Assembly: GCF_947507565.1 (NCBI RefSeq)
Contig: NC_089192.1
Location: forward strand, 1,364,001 to 1,428,000
DNA: 64,000 nt
DNA from: Oscarella lobularis
Taxonomy: Eukaryota > Porifera > Homoscleromorpha > Homosclerophorida > Oscarellidae
Reading direction: 5' to 3'
This document shows, piece after piece, positions 12,228 through 24,214 of this stretch (its first letter is position 1; each line of letters opens with the position of its first letter). A program made the translations under genes and the position numbers. A model generated the notes under the pieces. The model was not told where the DNA came from and did not search any database. It worked only from the letters and a program-made list of their open reading frames with translations.

Positions 12228-14145
12228 ATGGCACAAGTGCAAGACATCACGCGAAAAGCGCTTGGCCGCGCTTATAAACTGGGAGCCGTCTACGATGTTC
12301 GTGAAGAGAAATTTGTTCACGGTATGATTCCCAGCTATAGGTCTGCTTCTTCCTTATGTTCCTACAAATAGGAGCTTCTCTCTATGGAAAAATTTCTGAC
12401 GAGGCTGTGGAATGTGTACAGACCCCTAACTATAAGACTACGATTTCCCGCGGCGAAACCGTTACATCGAAGCTGTCCGATCTGGATATCAGTGCCGAAC
12501 TGAAGGTGAGCATTCTGGGTGGTCTGATCTCCTTGGAAGGATCAGCGAAGTACGCGAGCCGAGCGAAAGAAGAAAAAAACAAAGTCTCTATTTCCTTGGT
12601 CCTCAATCTTCTCACCGCCAAAGAAACGATCGACGTCTTTGAAATGGAAAAACAGGCCAACCAAGAAGTCATCGAAGCAGCCGTCGGGACGCACGTCGTT
12701 TCCGGCATTCAGTGGGGAGCGCAGGCCGTCGTCACCTTCTCCGCCGTCGCTAGCAGCAAAGAAGATGCTAAAGAACTCGGTGGAAAGTTGCGAGCGTCGC
12801 TTGCCAGCATCCCCTGTGTGAAAGCAGAGGCCAAAGTAGACATCGACTTTAAGGAGGAAGAAAAGTTGTCGCAGGATTACATTTCGGTCGAAGTGGATGC
12901 TGATCTGTTGCCGGATACCGGTCCTCCGAAGTCAGTCGAAGAGGCATTGGAATTCATTAATAAGGTATTAAAGCATAGCTGCTTGCGCATAGATGTTGTT
13001 AGTACGATAGTTTGTTTTCTCAGATGTCAGAGCTGACAAAAGCGAACGAAGGGAAAGGAAGGCCAGTTGAGTATGAGCTGTCTCCACTGAGCCGCCAGAT
13101 ATCATCCAAGATCCAGTCCACCAGCGAAGCCACCAACCGTCGCATCGGACATGTCTTCGACGAGTTCTCCGAGAACAAAGAACTCGTTTGGGGCACGTGG
13201 AAAGATGTCGATTCTGTTTCCGACGTACTTGATGCAGATGTCGTCCGCAAATTTAAAAAATTTTACGACGAAATCGAGATTGCTGAAGTGAAGTTTAAAG
13301 AGGCGTTGCAAGCTGCCCTCTTGAGCGTCAGATCAAAGAAGACGGATGACGAAAAACCAATTCACGCGGCGCTTGACGACTTTGAAAAGTCGTCTCCGTG
13401 TTCCCACGAGAATATCCAGTCCTTTCTGGACGAATGGAAGCCCAAAGTGAGGGGAAAGATCGACGCCTATCTCTACTTGCGTCAACTCGGCGTGCCCTTT
13501 CTGCAGAAAGACGAAAGGCTTCGAAGTGTCATCGATAAATCTCACGGCGATCTCTACGTCCTGTTCTCCGGCTCCGATGATCAATCTGACGATCAACGCA
13601 GTCTTTTTCTCAGCTACAAAAAACGGAAAGCGCCTGAAGCTAAATATCTCATCGTCGATTTCGATCTTCACCCCGACCAGAAGAAATCTCCTCCGATGGT
13701 ATCGCTCTACAGAAACGGCGAAGTCCAACACGAGGATTGCAGAAAGGATTATCGCTTTCAATGTCTTGTACAGCCGATCGACCGCGAGGAGAAATATTAC
13801 GATAACGAATGGAAAAAAGATCTTTCTCCGCCCTTGCGTATTCATTGTCCGAGGGCAATGCTTCCTGAGCCAACGGAGGAGCAAGGAAATCAGCCCGACG
13901 ACAAGCAAGAGTCTATTTCGGCGTGTCCCAACAAAGAGGTCACCTGGCGCTGCTTTGTTTGCCACGAGGAGGTGACCGTGAGTCGTACTAGGTTCGACTA
14001 CATCTTCTGTGGTTGCGGCAGTGTCGAAATTGATAAGTGCGGATTCAGATGCAACGATCCCGCACACGGAGACAAATTCGTGCCGTTAGGTAAGAACCGC
14101 GAAGCAATAATCAAGATCTTCGTTGAAAAATCGAAAGCGAAGTGA
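12228..14145 (+). CDS. SNTX-like (stonustoxin superfamily) protein 1
   Basis: Three exons: 12228-12321, 12372-12964 and 13024-14145, introns 50 and 59 bp, phases consistent, 602 residues. The N-terminus (ALGR, LG.VYDVREE) and the middle region (YELSPLSR near the start of exon 3) match the SNTX/neoverrucotoxin family, whose N-terminal part has a MACPF/CDC-like fold followed by helical and thioredoxin-like parts. No signal peptide and no PRY-SPRY domain are seen. The C-terminus (13930-14100) is Cys-rich, with CFVC, a CGCG and a CGFRC..PAHG motif that could bind zinc. Most animal members are not venom components, so a cytosolic or defence role is as likely as toxicity. First of three tandem paralogues. 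Confidence 0.85.
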
Positions 14146-14380
14146 GCTGAGACAATTGCGTGAGAACTGATGTGCTGGCTGATGTTATTTTGGTAGTCCT
14201 TCTGCTGTTTCTCGCCGCTTGCTTGCTTGTTTGTTCTCTTTCTTGCTTGCTTGCTTGCTTTCTTTCTTGCTGCTAATGCTGTGTGGACCAACAGCGCAGA
14301 GAAAAAAACATTGAAGTAAGCTCTCTCTCTCTCCCCCCTCTCTCTCTGAAGACGTACTCAACCGCAACTGAGTGCTGCTG
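14146..14380 (+). repeat. CTTG- and CT-rich simple repeats
   Basis: Downstream of SNTX-like gene 1: runs of CTTGC (about 14218-14270) and a CTCTCTCCCCCCTCTCTCT tract (about 14320-14347). No gene is visible here. Confidence 0.6.
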
Positions 14381-15047
14381 TTTGCAGCAATTAGCTCTCG
14401 ATCAGACTAGGCCTGTTCTTTTGTTAAACGGTAGCAGCTCCTTGCTCAGGGCGGCTATGGGCATGCACTTGGAACAAGCAGACGCCGAAAACAATTCCGA
14501 TTCAAAACAGGACAATGTTTCTACAGTATATTTTATAATCTTTTATGGGATTATTTTTCCTCAGGTTTGATCTTTCGAAGCGAGCGATCGACGGCTTGCA
14601 TTGATGAATCGCGAGGCAAAGGTTGGCAGTCATGTGATCGTTCGAGACGGCGGCCGATTTTTATTTCGACGACGAGAAGATCGGCGTGTCGACTTTTTCT
14701 GTTTGTTGCCGGCGGAATTGGAGTCAATCCCCTCCATTGAATCATGAGACACGCAGTCGATTTGAAAAACGGTGGTAGTCGCGCCACGAGAAAATTGAGG
14801 CTACTCTATAGCACCAAGACTTTGGACGAGATAATATTCGATCGAGAAGTCTCCGAGAGAAATGAAACAAAGAGAATTGCTTCGATACTGCCTGTACTTG
14901 ACTGTGGGCATGAGTCTGAGTGAGATTATTGCCTATCTTTGCGGTCCTCCTGCAATAACGGACGATGTGTGCTCCATGCTCAGGCGTAGGCTACGCCTAC
15001 GTATCGGCGTGAAAGACGATCAGCTTCGTTATGAGAAATGGTGTTGA
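14380..15047 (+). pseudogene. OXNAD1-like pseudogene, copy 1
   Basis: Degraded copy of the OXNAD1-like gene best seen at 54579-55573. Recognisable pieces: the HLE segment near 14465, an intron remnant with CCTCAG near 14565, the HREAKVGS and FDDEKI stretch near 14605-14690, the (V)AGGIG stretch near 14705 and the C-terminal CGPPAITDD...RYEKW near 14940-15044. Internal deletions and frame changes remove any continuous reading frame. Confidence 0.8.
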
Positions 15048-15299
15048 GAAGCAGGATGCCGTTATCGTGAGTGACGTGGAAAAATTAACAGGTAAAGTCA
15101 GCGACCCGCTTTAATTATTTAGTTAAATAAAATTAGGGAAATGAGAGAGTTGAAATATTCGCGCGCTACTTTGCAGTACTAAAGGAACAAGGTAGTGTTA
15201 TGCATTAGTTGTATTATACGACCCGACGCTACAAAAAAAAAACGAAAATTAGCCGCAAAGCCAGCTAAAGGCACACCGGTTATAAAACAGGCAGCATCA

Positions 15300-15850
15300 C
15301 AGCTTTTCATTTAGAGATTGCTCCGTAGATGAGCGCAGGAGTATCGTGACGTCAAAACAAAGGCCTAATTACAGTTTTAGTTTGCTCGCAAACTTTATCT
15401 ATCATAACATATGTAAGTGAGATTGGTTGTCGATCTCGCCCACAGCCGTCAGTGATCCGACGGACGTCGGACTCGTTGCAACGAAGATTGATTCTCACCA
15501 TACGCCCGTCTTTTCCTCCGATCAGATTGTACGTCAATCCGGTTTCAGATTGTGCGAAATATTCTCCGTCAATCTGGCTGCACGAAAATGTGAATTTCCG
15601 ATCCGGAACGTCACGGATTTGACAATTAAATCTGTGCATTTAATTGGTTTTTTGATAAATGACAAGTACAAGATGGCCTGCCGTGCTATCGTTGCAGTAT
15701 TGCGAAGAAAAATCGGAGCCGGGGGCACGGTGCCGTTGGATAAAGTGATGATACCGTTCGAATTTGATACTTTCCACGTAGCACTTCCAAGAGAAAGTTC
15801 TTGAAAAGCAAATTCTTGCACTGGAAGACTGGCTACGAGTGTAGAATACC
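15300..15850 (-). pseudogene. MRH-domain gene copy 1, broken
   Basis: Minus-strand sequence aligning with exons 2-4 of the intact MRH genes (GGKDGRMVRI stretch near 15490-15520). The signal-peptide exon is missing, the strong donor TTACGTAAG is changed to TTACATATG near 15410, small insertions near 15430-15465 shift the frame, and the exon 2 side is replaced by unrelated sequence from about 15720. The stretch 15048-15300 holds only OXNAD1 3' flank. Confidence 0.8.
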
Positions 15851-15879
15851 ACGAAAATGGCAGCAGCGTCACTAGGGTT

Positions 15880-16740
15880 ATGCTAATACGGGAAGTCGGA
15901 CATTCCCCGCCGAATCCCGGACAAACGAAAGCAAACCAGCTGCTAAAACGAAAACAAGCAGCCTAAGAGGTTAGGGTGCAACTAGACCGCCGAATGACTT
16001 TGTTTTCTACGAGCTTGTGTCTTGCTTTTGCTTAGAGAAGAGCCCAGCGAGGTCACATGGTGTTCTAAGCCCACGACAAAGCAAATCTTGTTTACTCTAC
16101 GTCCTTTCGGCTAAATGTTGGTTTTACGCTGTAAAGTCCGCTAACAAGAGAGTCATCGATCTGGCGAACTTGTCTGAATCGAAATGTGTGCTACAGTACA
16201 ACAGTCACATCCCTCACACTGTCCATACCGGACAAAGAATTCCGATTCAAAGCAGGGCAATGGTTCGACAGAAGAAAAAAAATTCCTGAATTATTAATAT
16301 TTTCGTCAGGGTCGATTTTTTCATACTGGGCTTATCGGTTGGTGGATTTTCCATCACGTCGACTCCAGCCCATTTTGCTCGTCGCCTTGGCCGTCAAGGA
16401 GAGCGCCGGCGGTTTGGATTCATCGCGAGGCAAAGGCTTGTAGTCACGTGACCATTCGAGTTGGGGCCATTTCTATTTCGACGACGAGAAGATCGACGTG
16501 TCGACATTGTCGAATTTTCTGTTTGTCGCCGGCGGAATTGGAATCACGCCTCTCCATTCGATCACGAGACACGTGATCGATTTGAAAAAAGGTGGAAGCC
16601 GTGACGCAGGAAAATTGAGGCTGCTCTATAGCGCAAAGACTTTGGACGAGATGATATTCGAGAAGTCTCTGAGGGAACTGAAAGAATGCTTCGATACCAC
16701 TTGTGCTTGACTGGATCCCATCAAGACAATGTACGTCTTT
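15880..16740 (+). pseudogene. OXNAD1-like pseudogene, copy 2
   Basis: Contains the exon encoding SIPDKEFRFKAGQW with its donor near 16263, the short intron ending GTCAG near 16310, then VDFF and the Rossmann region FLFVAGGIGITPLHSI near 16515-16560 and LRLLYSAKTLDEM near 16615-16650. A deletion near 16385-16395 shifts the frame, and the end diverges after 16710. The C-terminal CGPP exon is absent. Confidence 0.8.
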
Positions 16741-17424
16741 GCCAATGCGGCACCTCCGTTTTACGCGAGAGAAGAGTATAGAAGAGGCGTATACGGGAGC
16801 GGCGAGACCGTTCAACTACAAAGTGATAGAGGTAAAGTCATATAGGATATACAGTACATATATGGCTGGCTTCAAACCAAGAGTTTTTCTTAGTTTCTTC
16901 ACAGAATTTCGGCAGCGTCTTTATACCTTAATTCGCCAACGCTTAATTTGCCAACGCTTTCCAAACCAGAACTGACACCGAAAAGGGACGCACCGATATA
17001 TCTGATACTGAGACTGAGACTGCGACTGATAGCCAACTGTAAGCCGAACTAAATATTTATTATAAACCGCCTTTTCATCAAACTATTTGCTCAACAGTTG
17101 ACAGTGTCAACGGCCGACAGCGACCCGCTCTTCGCTCGTACTACGACCATGTTTCCATGCAGAGTGAGATAAAATTTTAGTACAGTAGAGTAGCTACAAC
17201 ATGTACGAATCGGCAACGAGACCCGCTCGATCGAACGTGATACTTTCCACGCAAAAGCAAGTGCTTGAAAGGCAAAACCCTGCCCGGGAACGGGAAGAAG
17301 ACTAGCATGCAACCAGCCGCATTCGGGACTCGCGGCTCGTCAGAGGGCGTTCCATGGCAGCTCTTGCATCCAGTTAGCGGATTTCACTGTCAGACGTCCT
17401 TTATTGCTGCTCCGAGACTAGTAT
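16741..17424. other. non-coding spacer before SNTX-like gene 2
   Basis: No supported gene. Short stretches around 17210-17320 resemble module sequence near 9660 and 15725-15830 (TGATACTTTCCACG..., AAGCAA.TGCTTGAAA). Confidence 0.45.
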
Positions 17425-19345
17425 ATGGCGAGAGACATGACGCGAAAGGCGCTTGGACGTTTTCACGCCCTGGGAGACGTCTACGATGTTCGCAGAGACA
17501 GATTCGTTCACGGTAGATAATCGCGGCTAATGCGGATCTCCTTCCTTCTTATTTTGGTGATTCCGAAATAGGAGCTTTTCTCTATCGAAAGATTCCTGAC
17601 GATGCGGTGCAATCTGTTCAGATCCCTAGCTATACGGCTAAGATAGCCCGTGGCGACTCTCTCGCATCGAAGCTGACCGATCTGGGTATCGAGTCCGACC
17701 TGAAAGTCAGCGTTCTGGCCGGCGGTGTGAAATTAGAAGGATCGGCGAAGTTCGCAGGCCGAGGGAAGGAAGAGAAGAGTGAAGTCTCGGCTTCCTTGAT
17801 TCTGAATCTTCTCGCAGTCAAAGAAAGGATAAACGTTCCCATGCTCAAGGAACTGGAAAACATAGACATCCTAGAATCAGCTGTTTGGACGCACGTCGTT
17901 TCTGGTATTTGGTGGGGAGCGCAGGCCGTCATCACCTTCTCTGCCGTCGCTAGCAGCAGAGAAGACTCGAAGGAGCTCGTCGAGACGTTGAAATCGTCGC
18001 TGGCCCGCATTTCGCCCAGTTTTAGCGCCGACGGCAAAGTTGAGACCAACTACAAAGGGGAGGATGTGGCGTTACTGAATAAGTTTTCAGTTGCAGTAGA
18101 TACTGATCTGCTGCCGGAAATCGGTTCTCCTAGGTCGGTCGAAGAGGCAATCAAATTTATTCAAATGGTATTGTATAAGGTGCTATACTTAGATGTTTAC
18201 ACTGATGTCTTTTTTAGCTGCCAGACCTGGCAAAAGCAAACAAGGGGAAAGGCAGGCCAGTTAAGTATGAGATGTCTCGTGTGGTACGCAAGAAGAATAA
18301 AATTCGATTCGTCAGTGATGCCACGGACCGTCGTATTGAGCATGTCTTCGACAAGTTGTACAAGAAGAAAGAACTTATTCGGGACGCGTGGAAAGAAGTT
18401 GAGCGTGTTTCCGACGTACTGGATGAAAATGTCGTTTGCAAGTTTAAAGATTTCATTCTCGAAATCGAGATTGCTGAACTCGAATTTCAAGAGAGCTTGC
18501 GAGCTGCTCTGTGGGGCGTCAGATCAGACGATCCGTACAGCGATGAACGCGCAATAATTTCACAGCTTAATGTTTTTGAAAAGAAATCTTGCTTCGATTC
18601 ACAATCGTTTCTCAATCAATGGAAGACCAAAGTGCAGCAAAAGATAGACGCCTATCATTACTTGCGGCAACTCGGCGTCCCCTTTCTGCAGAAAAGCGAT
18701 AGCCTTCAGAGAGCTATTGACGAAAATTCTAACGACGATCTCTATGTCCTGTTCTCCCGCTCCGATGATCAGTCTGCTCAGCAGCGCAGTCTGTTTCTCA
18801 GCTACAAGAAACGAAAAGCGCCGGAAGCCAGATACGTCATGGTCGATTTAGATCTTCACCGCCTGAAGCAGTCTCCGATGGTATCGTTTTACAGCAACGG
18901 CAAAGTGAAGTACCGCAATTGCGCCACTGACGATCATCGCTTTGCATGTCTTGTGAGACCGATCGACCCCCAGGAGGAATATTTTGACAGCGACTTGGAT
19001 AACGAGTTTTCCCCGCCCTTGCGCGTTCGCTGCCCGAGGGCATTGCTTCGAGCGTCAACGGAGGAGCTTGATTCAGCCTCACACAAGGGGGAGACCACGT
19101 TGGAGTGTTCCAACAAGGAAGTCATTTGGCGTTGCTTTCTTTGCCACAAGGAGGTGACTGTTGGCATTGGGAAGCGGAGGTACAGGTACAACTACATATT
19201 CTGTGACTGTGGCGGTGTTAGAATTGATAAATGTGGATTCAAATGCGACGATCCCGCACACGGAGACAAGTTCGTGCAATTCGGGAAAAACCGCGAAGCC
19301 ATCATCAGGAGCTTTGTTGATAATGCAAGTCAAGTTCAAAGCTGA
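17425..19345 (+). CDS. SNTX-like (stonustoxin superfamily) protein 2
   Basis: Exons 17425-17512, 17572-18167 and 18218-19345; introns 59 and 50 bp; phases agree; 603 residues. Exon boundaries coincide with those of paralogue 1, and the first exon is two codons shorter. Same architecture: MACPF/CDC-like N-terminal half, helical middle and C-terminal Cys-rich module (CFLC ... CDCGG ... CGFKC..PAHG near 19130-19265). It is the most divergent of the three; exon 3 opens LPDLAK where the others have M.ELTK. No frame break is seen. Family placement is by visible motifs; pore formation or toxicity is not shown by the sequence. Confidence 0.85.
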
Positions 19346-19379
19346 GAAAGAGACTCAACTGACGCGCTGATGTCAGTTT

Positions 19380-19912
19380 GTTGTGTTGTTTGACTGTTTC
19401 CGTTTGATGTGTTGTGCTCTCTAGCGTGCGCCGTGCGTACGTCACTTGTTCTCTTGTGCTCTCTTTTAGCTGCTCATTGCTTCTGCAGCTGACGCTGCAC
19501 GTTGATAATGGCTCCGCACTGCAAAGAGCGTTCGAAAATAAGCCAGTCGACCGGCGATGACGAAACCAATGCCCAGCACGCCTCGTCTCGACAGAAAAGT
19601 GTAGCAGGAGTAGAAAATCTGGTGATTCGAAACCACTTCTGCCTTCATCCGTTTTGAAATCGCTCCTCCCGTACTCAACTTCGCTGGTGGGGCCTCTTTT
19701 GGGGAAACCACCTCTCGCGCAGTCTTCGGTGCAATTGTCGGCTCGTCAAGTCGATTACTGACATCGTGAGCACCGACACTTTCCAGCCAGCCTCTGACAT
19801 CCAACCGACAAAGAAGCCACGACACGCCTCTTCTCGCTACAGAAAAAAGGTTTAAACGACCAACATCATTTTTTACAATTTTTGTAATTTTAGTTGCAGA
19901 GAGGGGAGACAA
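19380..19912 (-). other. module R copy with 148-codon open frame, function unknown
   Basis: A minus-strand frame at 19912-19466 (148 codons) shares SPKEAPPAK with module R copies elsewhere and contains a hydrophobic stretch GVLGIGFVIAGRLAYF, a possible membrane helix. The equivalent frames in the other copies are broken or differ, so this may be a remnant of an unidentified small membrane-protein gene rather than a live gene. Confidence 0.35.
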
Positions 19913-19999
19913 GACAAAAAGGCAGCAGACTGGAGCAGAAGCGGCAGCGCATCATTTACTATGCATAACACCTATACGCAACAATAGCAGCAATTTCTG

Positions 20000-21400
20000 T
20001 CTGATGCTCGAGCCTTCAACCGTCAGTCGCCACCGCCGCTACAAAGAATTTTCACGACTCCAAGCAGAAGGAGCAGGATCAACAGCCAGTTCGCAGTTTG
20101 ACGAGAACCTGCCGAAGTGCCTTGCACATTCTCTGGTACATACCTCGACTGAATAAGACTGTACTCGCCATCGGTATTCATGACGACGACGAACTCGTAG
20201 CTCGTCTGCTCGGGACACCCTTGTTCTTAGTAAGTAGCCGTCACTGTGGTCTGCGCTCCACTGACAATCTTACGAGATGCTCTGTTCACTTTGATTAGGG
20301 TCATATTACGAACTATTGTTCGATCGACGTCTTTTCCCGGACAGAACGGATTAAGTTCGTACGCTCCAAAGTTGGCTACTTCGAGTACTGTCGCATCGTC
20401 CGTGTCGCTGTGCTCGTTAACCCCGAGAAGAAATCCGGTGGACTCTTGAGAGCGAGTCGTGCCACCTGCAATGGAGAACGGAGCAAAAGCAATTTGCTCT
20501 ATGCCGTGTTCTTTCTCGACTCCGGCGTCGATTCTGAAAAAGCCGTTCTCACCCCACTCGCTTCCCCAGCTGTTCTTACATAATGATATCTAATAATCCT
20601 CGCCGTTTTGACTACCGTAGCCGACTACTTCGATAAGATGGCCGCCTTCGTTCTTACCGCTCGTGTAGCGATAGATTCCTCCCGTGTAGGAGAAGAAGTC
20701 GGAGAAGACGTCCAAGGCAGCGACGAGTGGACCTGAAGCCAATGCTTCTTCATCTTCTCTACCGTCAGCGGTTCGACGTAGCTACATTTACTCAGTTGTT
20801 CTGCGACGTGAGAGCGGACAGTCGATCCGTCGTCGCAGAATCTCGGACACGTCGGATGTAGAAGCAAGTCGTCTCAGTCGTATCTTTCGCATGTATCCGA
20901 AACCGTACGTTCCTTCTCTGTTGAGAAATAGAAAACCGCTTCCCGGTTGGCCGCCTCCCAGCCGCTGCAGCCCGAAAACTCGCAGCAGGCGACGATTCGA
21001 TGAACGGACGTCGTCGTTTGCTTGCTTTGGGCTTGAAGCGAACGATAATCGTCGAAGGCGTGCGTTGAAGCGAACGCCCGGCACGATCCGCAGGTGCCTT
21101 GGTCGTCGACGGAAGAAACCCGCCGGTTCTCCAGTCCACGGAAGCTGGAGCGTCGCGTTCTCGGCGTAGAAGATCGGCGTTTTGCGGTTCGATACCGGCG
21201 AGCGTCCTGGACGCATGCCACGTCGATTTTGCGTCGCTATTGACGCGTTTCGCAATGGACTGCAGAAAAGCCGATTTTCGATGAGGATTGTCTTGACGTG
21301 CCGCATCTGTGCATGTAGTAGCTAAGAGGTACAGAGTCACAACGCCAGGTATGTGTTGAGCGACGTGGATGATTAGGCCGGTCGAGCGTTTCTGTCTCAA
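20000..21400 (-). pseudogene. papain-like cysteine protease with cystatin-like domain and C-terminal membrane helix, broken
   Basis: Read right to left: the mature start ASVDWRTGG near 21150, then in another frame DDQGTCGSCRAFA around 21105-21070 (C1 catalytic Cys with the usual Trp replaced by Arg), CSGW near 20960, GGHLIEVVGYG (His region) near 20650-20620, and KNSWGSEWGENGFFRI (Asn region) near 20580-20530. The Trp of the DYW motif is TAG at 20592-20590. Next come a cystatin-like region (EVANFGAYELN near 20380-20350, IVSGAQTTVTATY near 20270-20229) and a hydrophobic NWLLILLLLLGVVKIL near 20090-20045. Several frame changes plus the stop mark it as a pseudogene or badly sequenced gene. Confidence 0.75.
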
Positions 21401-21960
21401 ACGACGCGTGCATGCTATTTAGTAAGTCTATGGTAACATTCTCTCGCATTGCCTTCGTGGTCGTCATAGTTGTACCCATAAGTAGGCCGTCTCGCATTGC
21501 CTTCGTGGTTGTCATAGTTGTACCCCTAATTGCATGAAGTGGGCCGTTGGATAGGACGTACAGTCGACGCTTTGAGTTGCCGTAGATAGGCTGGCATATC
21601 ATCTTCTCAGGAGTCATAGTTGTAAACCGGTGTGACGCTCTTGTCTTTTTCGCGCTTCGTCTCGCCTAATTTTCTTGGCATTCTTTAAAGAAGCTCCTGT
21701 GCGTAGCTGTCTAGGTTAGCAGCATTGAACTCGGATAACAACATTCTCTGCCACTGCTACCTTAATTAATTAATTTGTTGTTTTCATAGTTGAACCCGTA
21801 ATTGCTGAGGTGGGTTGATAAATAGACTTGTAAGTACTCAGTTACCATGCTTCAGGGGTCATAGTTGTACCTTAGACCGATGTGACGCTGTTTGTCTTTC
21901 TCGTGCTTCGTCTCGCCTAATTTTTATCTTTAGCATTCTTTAGATTAGCGTCGTACGAAG
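21400..21960. repeat. short duplicated segments upstream of SNTX-like gene 3
   Basis: A CTCGCATTGCCTTCGTGGT unit with GTCATAGTTGTACCC occurs twice in a row (about 21440-21525). A segment CTTCGTCTCGCCTAATTTT recurs at about 21655 and 21905 with similar flanks. No gene supported. Confidence 0.55.
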
Positions 21961-22030
21961 GCTTTAAAAGGGTGGCAATTCTTTTGGCCCGTTCAGTTGA
22001 GCCAGCGAATCGTATTGCTACGGCGAGATT

Positions 22031-23950
22031 ATGGCACAAGTGCAAGACATCGCGCGAAAAGCGCTTGGCCGCGTTAACAATTTGGGAGACGTCTACGATG
22101 TTCGTGAAGAGAAATTTGTTCACGGTATGATTCCCAGCTGTAGGCCTGCTTCTTTCACATTTTCGTACCTACCAAATAGGAGCTTCTCTCTATGGAAAAA
22201 TTTCCGACGAGGCTGTGCAATCTGTACAGAGCCCTAGCTATAGGGCTAAGATGACCCGCGGCGATTCCGTTACATCGAAGCTGACCGATCTGGATATCGG
22301 TGTCGACCTGAAGGTGAGCATTCTGGGAGGTCTGGTCTCCTTGGAAGGATCAGCGAAGTACGCGAGCCGAGAGAAAGAAGAGAAGAACAAAGTCTCTGCT
22401 TCCTTGGTCCTAAATCTTCTCACCGCCAAAGAAACGATCGACGTTTTCGAAATGGACAAACAGGCCAACCAAAAAGTCATCAAAGCAGCTGTCGGAACGC
22501 ACGTCGTTTCCGGAATTCAGTGGGGAGCGCAGGCCGTCGTCACCTTCTCCGCCGTCGCTAGCAGCAAAGAAAGTTCTAAGGAACTCGGTGGAAAATTGCA
22601 AGCGTCGCTTGCCAACATTTCTCCCGGTCTTAACGCAGAGGGCAAGGTAGAGATCAACTATAAGGGGGAGGACGTCGCGTCGCTGAATGGCTTTTCAGTC
22701 GAAGTGAATGCTGATCTGTTGCCGGAAACCGGTCCTCCGAGGTCAGTCGAAGAGGCGCTCGAATTTATTAAAAAGTATTGAAAGCCATAGATAGATGTTG
22801 TTACTACGATAGTTTATTTTCTCAGATGCCAGAGCTGACGAAAGCGAACAACGGGAAAGGAAGGCCAGTTGAATACGAGCTCTCTCCGCTGAGCCGCCAG
22901 ATATCGTCCGACATCCAGTCCACCAGCGACGCCACCAACCGTCGCATCGGACAGGTCTTCGACGAGTTGGGCGAGAAGAAAGAACTCGTTTGGGACACGT
23001 GGAAAGATGTCGATGCTGTTTCCGACGTACTTGATGCAGACGTCGTCCGCAAATTTAAAGAATTCTGCGACGAAATCGAGATTGCTGAAGTCAAATTGAA
23101 AGAGGCGTTGAAAGCTGCCGTCTTGAGCGTCAGATCAAAGAAGACGGGCGACGAAAAACCAATTCAAGCGGAGCTTGACAATTTTGAAAAATCGCCTCCG
23201 TGTTCCCACGAGAATATCCAGTCCTTTCTCGACGAATGGAAGCCCAAAGTCCAGGGAAAGATAGACGCCTATCTTCACTTGCGTCAACTCGATGTGCCCT
23301 TTCTGCAGAAAAACGAAAGCCTTCGAAACGCCATCGATAATTCTGACGGCGATCTCTACGTCCTGTTCTCCGGCTCCGATTTTCAGTCAGACGATACGCG
23401 CAGTCTTTTTCTCAGTTACAAAAAACGAAAAGCGCCTGAAGCTAAGTATCTCATGGTCGATTTTGATCTTCACCCCGACGTGAAGCAGTCTCCGATGGGA
23501 ACGTGGTACAGAAACGGCGAAGTGCAATGCGTCGATTGTACCAATGATTTTCGCTTTGCATGTCTTGTAAAGCCGATCAACGTCGAGGAGAAATACAGCA
23601 GCAAGGACTGGGAAAAAACGTTTTCTCCGCCCTTGCGCATTCATTGTCCGAGGGCACTGCTTCCTGAGCAAACGGAGGGGCTAGATATTCAGCCAGATGG
23701 CAAGCAAGAGTCCATTAAGGAGTGTCCCAACAACGAGGTCACGTGGCGCTGCTTTCTATGCCACAAGGAGGTGGTCGTTGGCATAGGGAGATTGGGTTAT
23801 AGGTTCGACTACATCTTCTGTGATTGCGGCAGTGTCGAAATTGATAAGTGCGGATTCAAGTGCAACGATCCCGCACACGGAGACAAATTCGTGCAGTTTG
23901 GTGAGAACCGCGAAAAAATTATCAGGAACTTCGTTGCAAAATCGAATTGA
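22031..23950 (+). CDS. SNTX-like (stonustoxin superfamily) protein 3, splice-site frame break
   Basis: Very close to paralogue 1. Exon 1 is 22031-22124, exon 2 starts 22180, exon 3 is about 22826-23950; the C-terminal Cys-rich module is intact. At the exon 2 donor (about 22774) one G present in paralogue 1 is missing. The equivalent GT-AG junction therefore leaves the frame shifted and meets a stop at once, while without splicing exon 2 ends in TGA at 22779-22781. An upstream AG at 22811-22812 is a possible alternative acceptor. Either this copy uses a different junction, or it is a young pseudogene, or one base is missing from the assembly. The promoter matches paralogue 1. Confidence 0.75.
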
Positions 23951-24214
23951 AGCTAAATTCAAAGCGAATTAAAGTGAGACGATTGCGTGAAAGCTGATGT
24001 GCTGGCTGATGTTATTTTTTGTCCTTCTGCTGCATTTCGCCGTTTGCTTTGTCGATTTGTTAGCGCGCGTCCACTGTTTTCGAATCTTGTCGAATCGTGT
24101 AGTTCGTTGATCAATAGCTTTGCATTGGTGGCAGGCCTCGAGAATAAGCTCTTATTGAGAAGAACGAAGTCTCTTCTTCCCTGAAGGAACTGGGTAAACA
24201 ATTGACGTCATCGA

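Noticed and set aside
13333..14067. 244-codon minus-strand frame opposite SNTX-like gene 1
   Set aside because: Not kept as a single frame in the two paralogues, whose plus-strand exons are intact.
21440..21525. Possible CRISPR-like direct repeats
   Set aside because: Only two units without spacer structure, in a eukaryotic genome; a simple local duplication.
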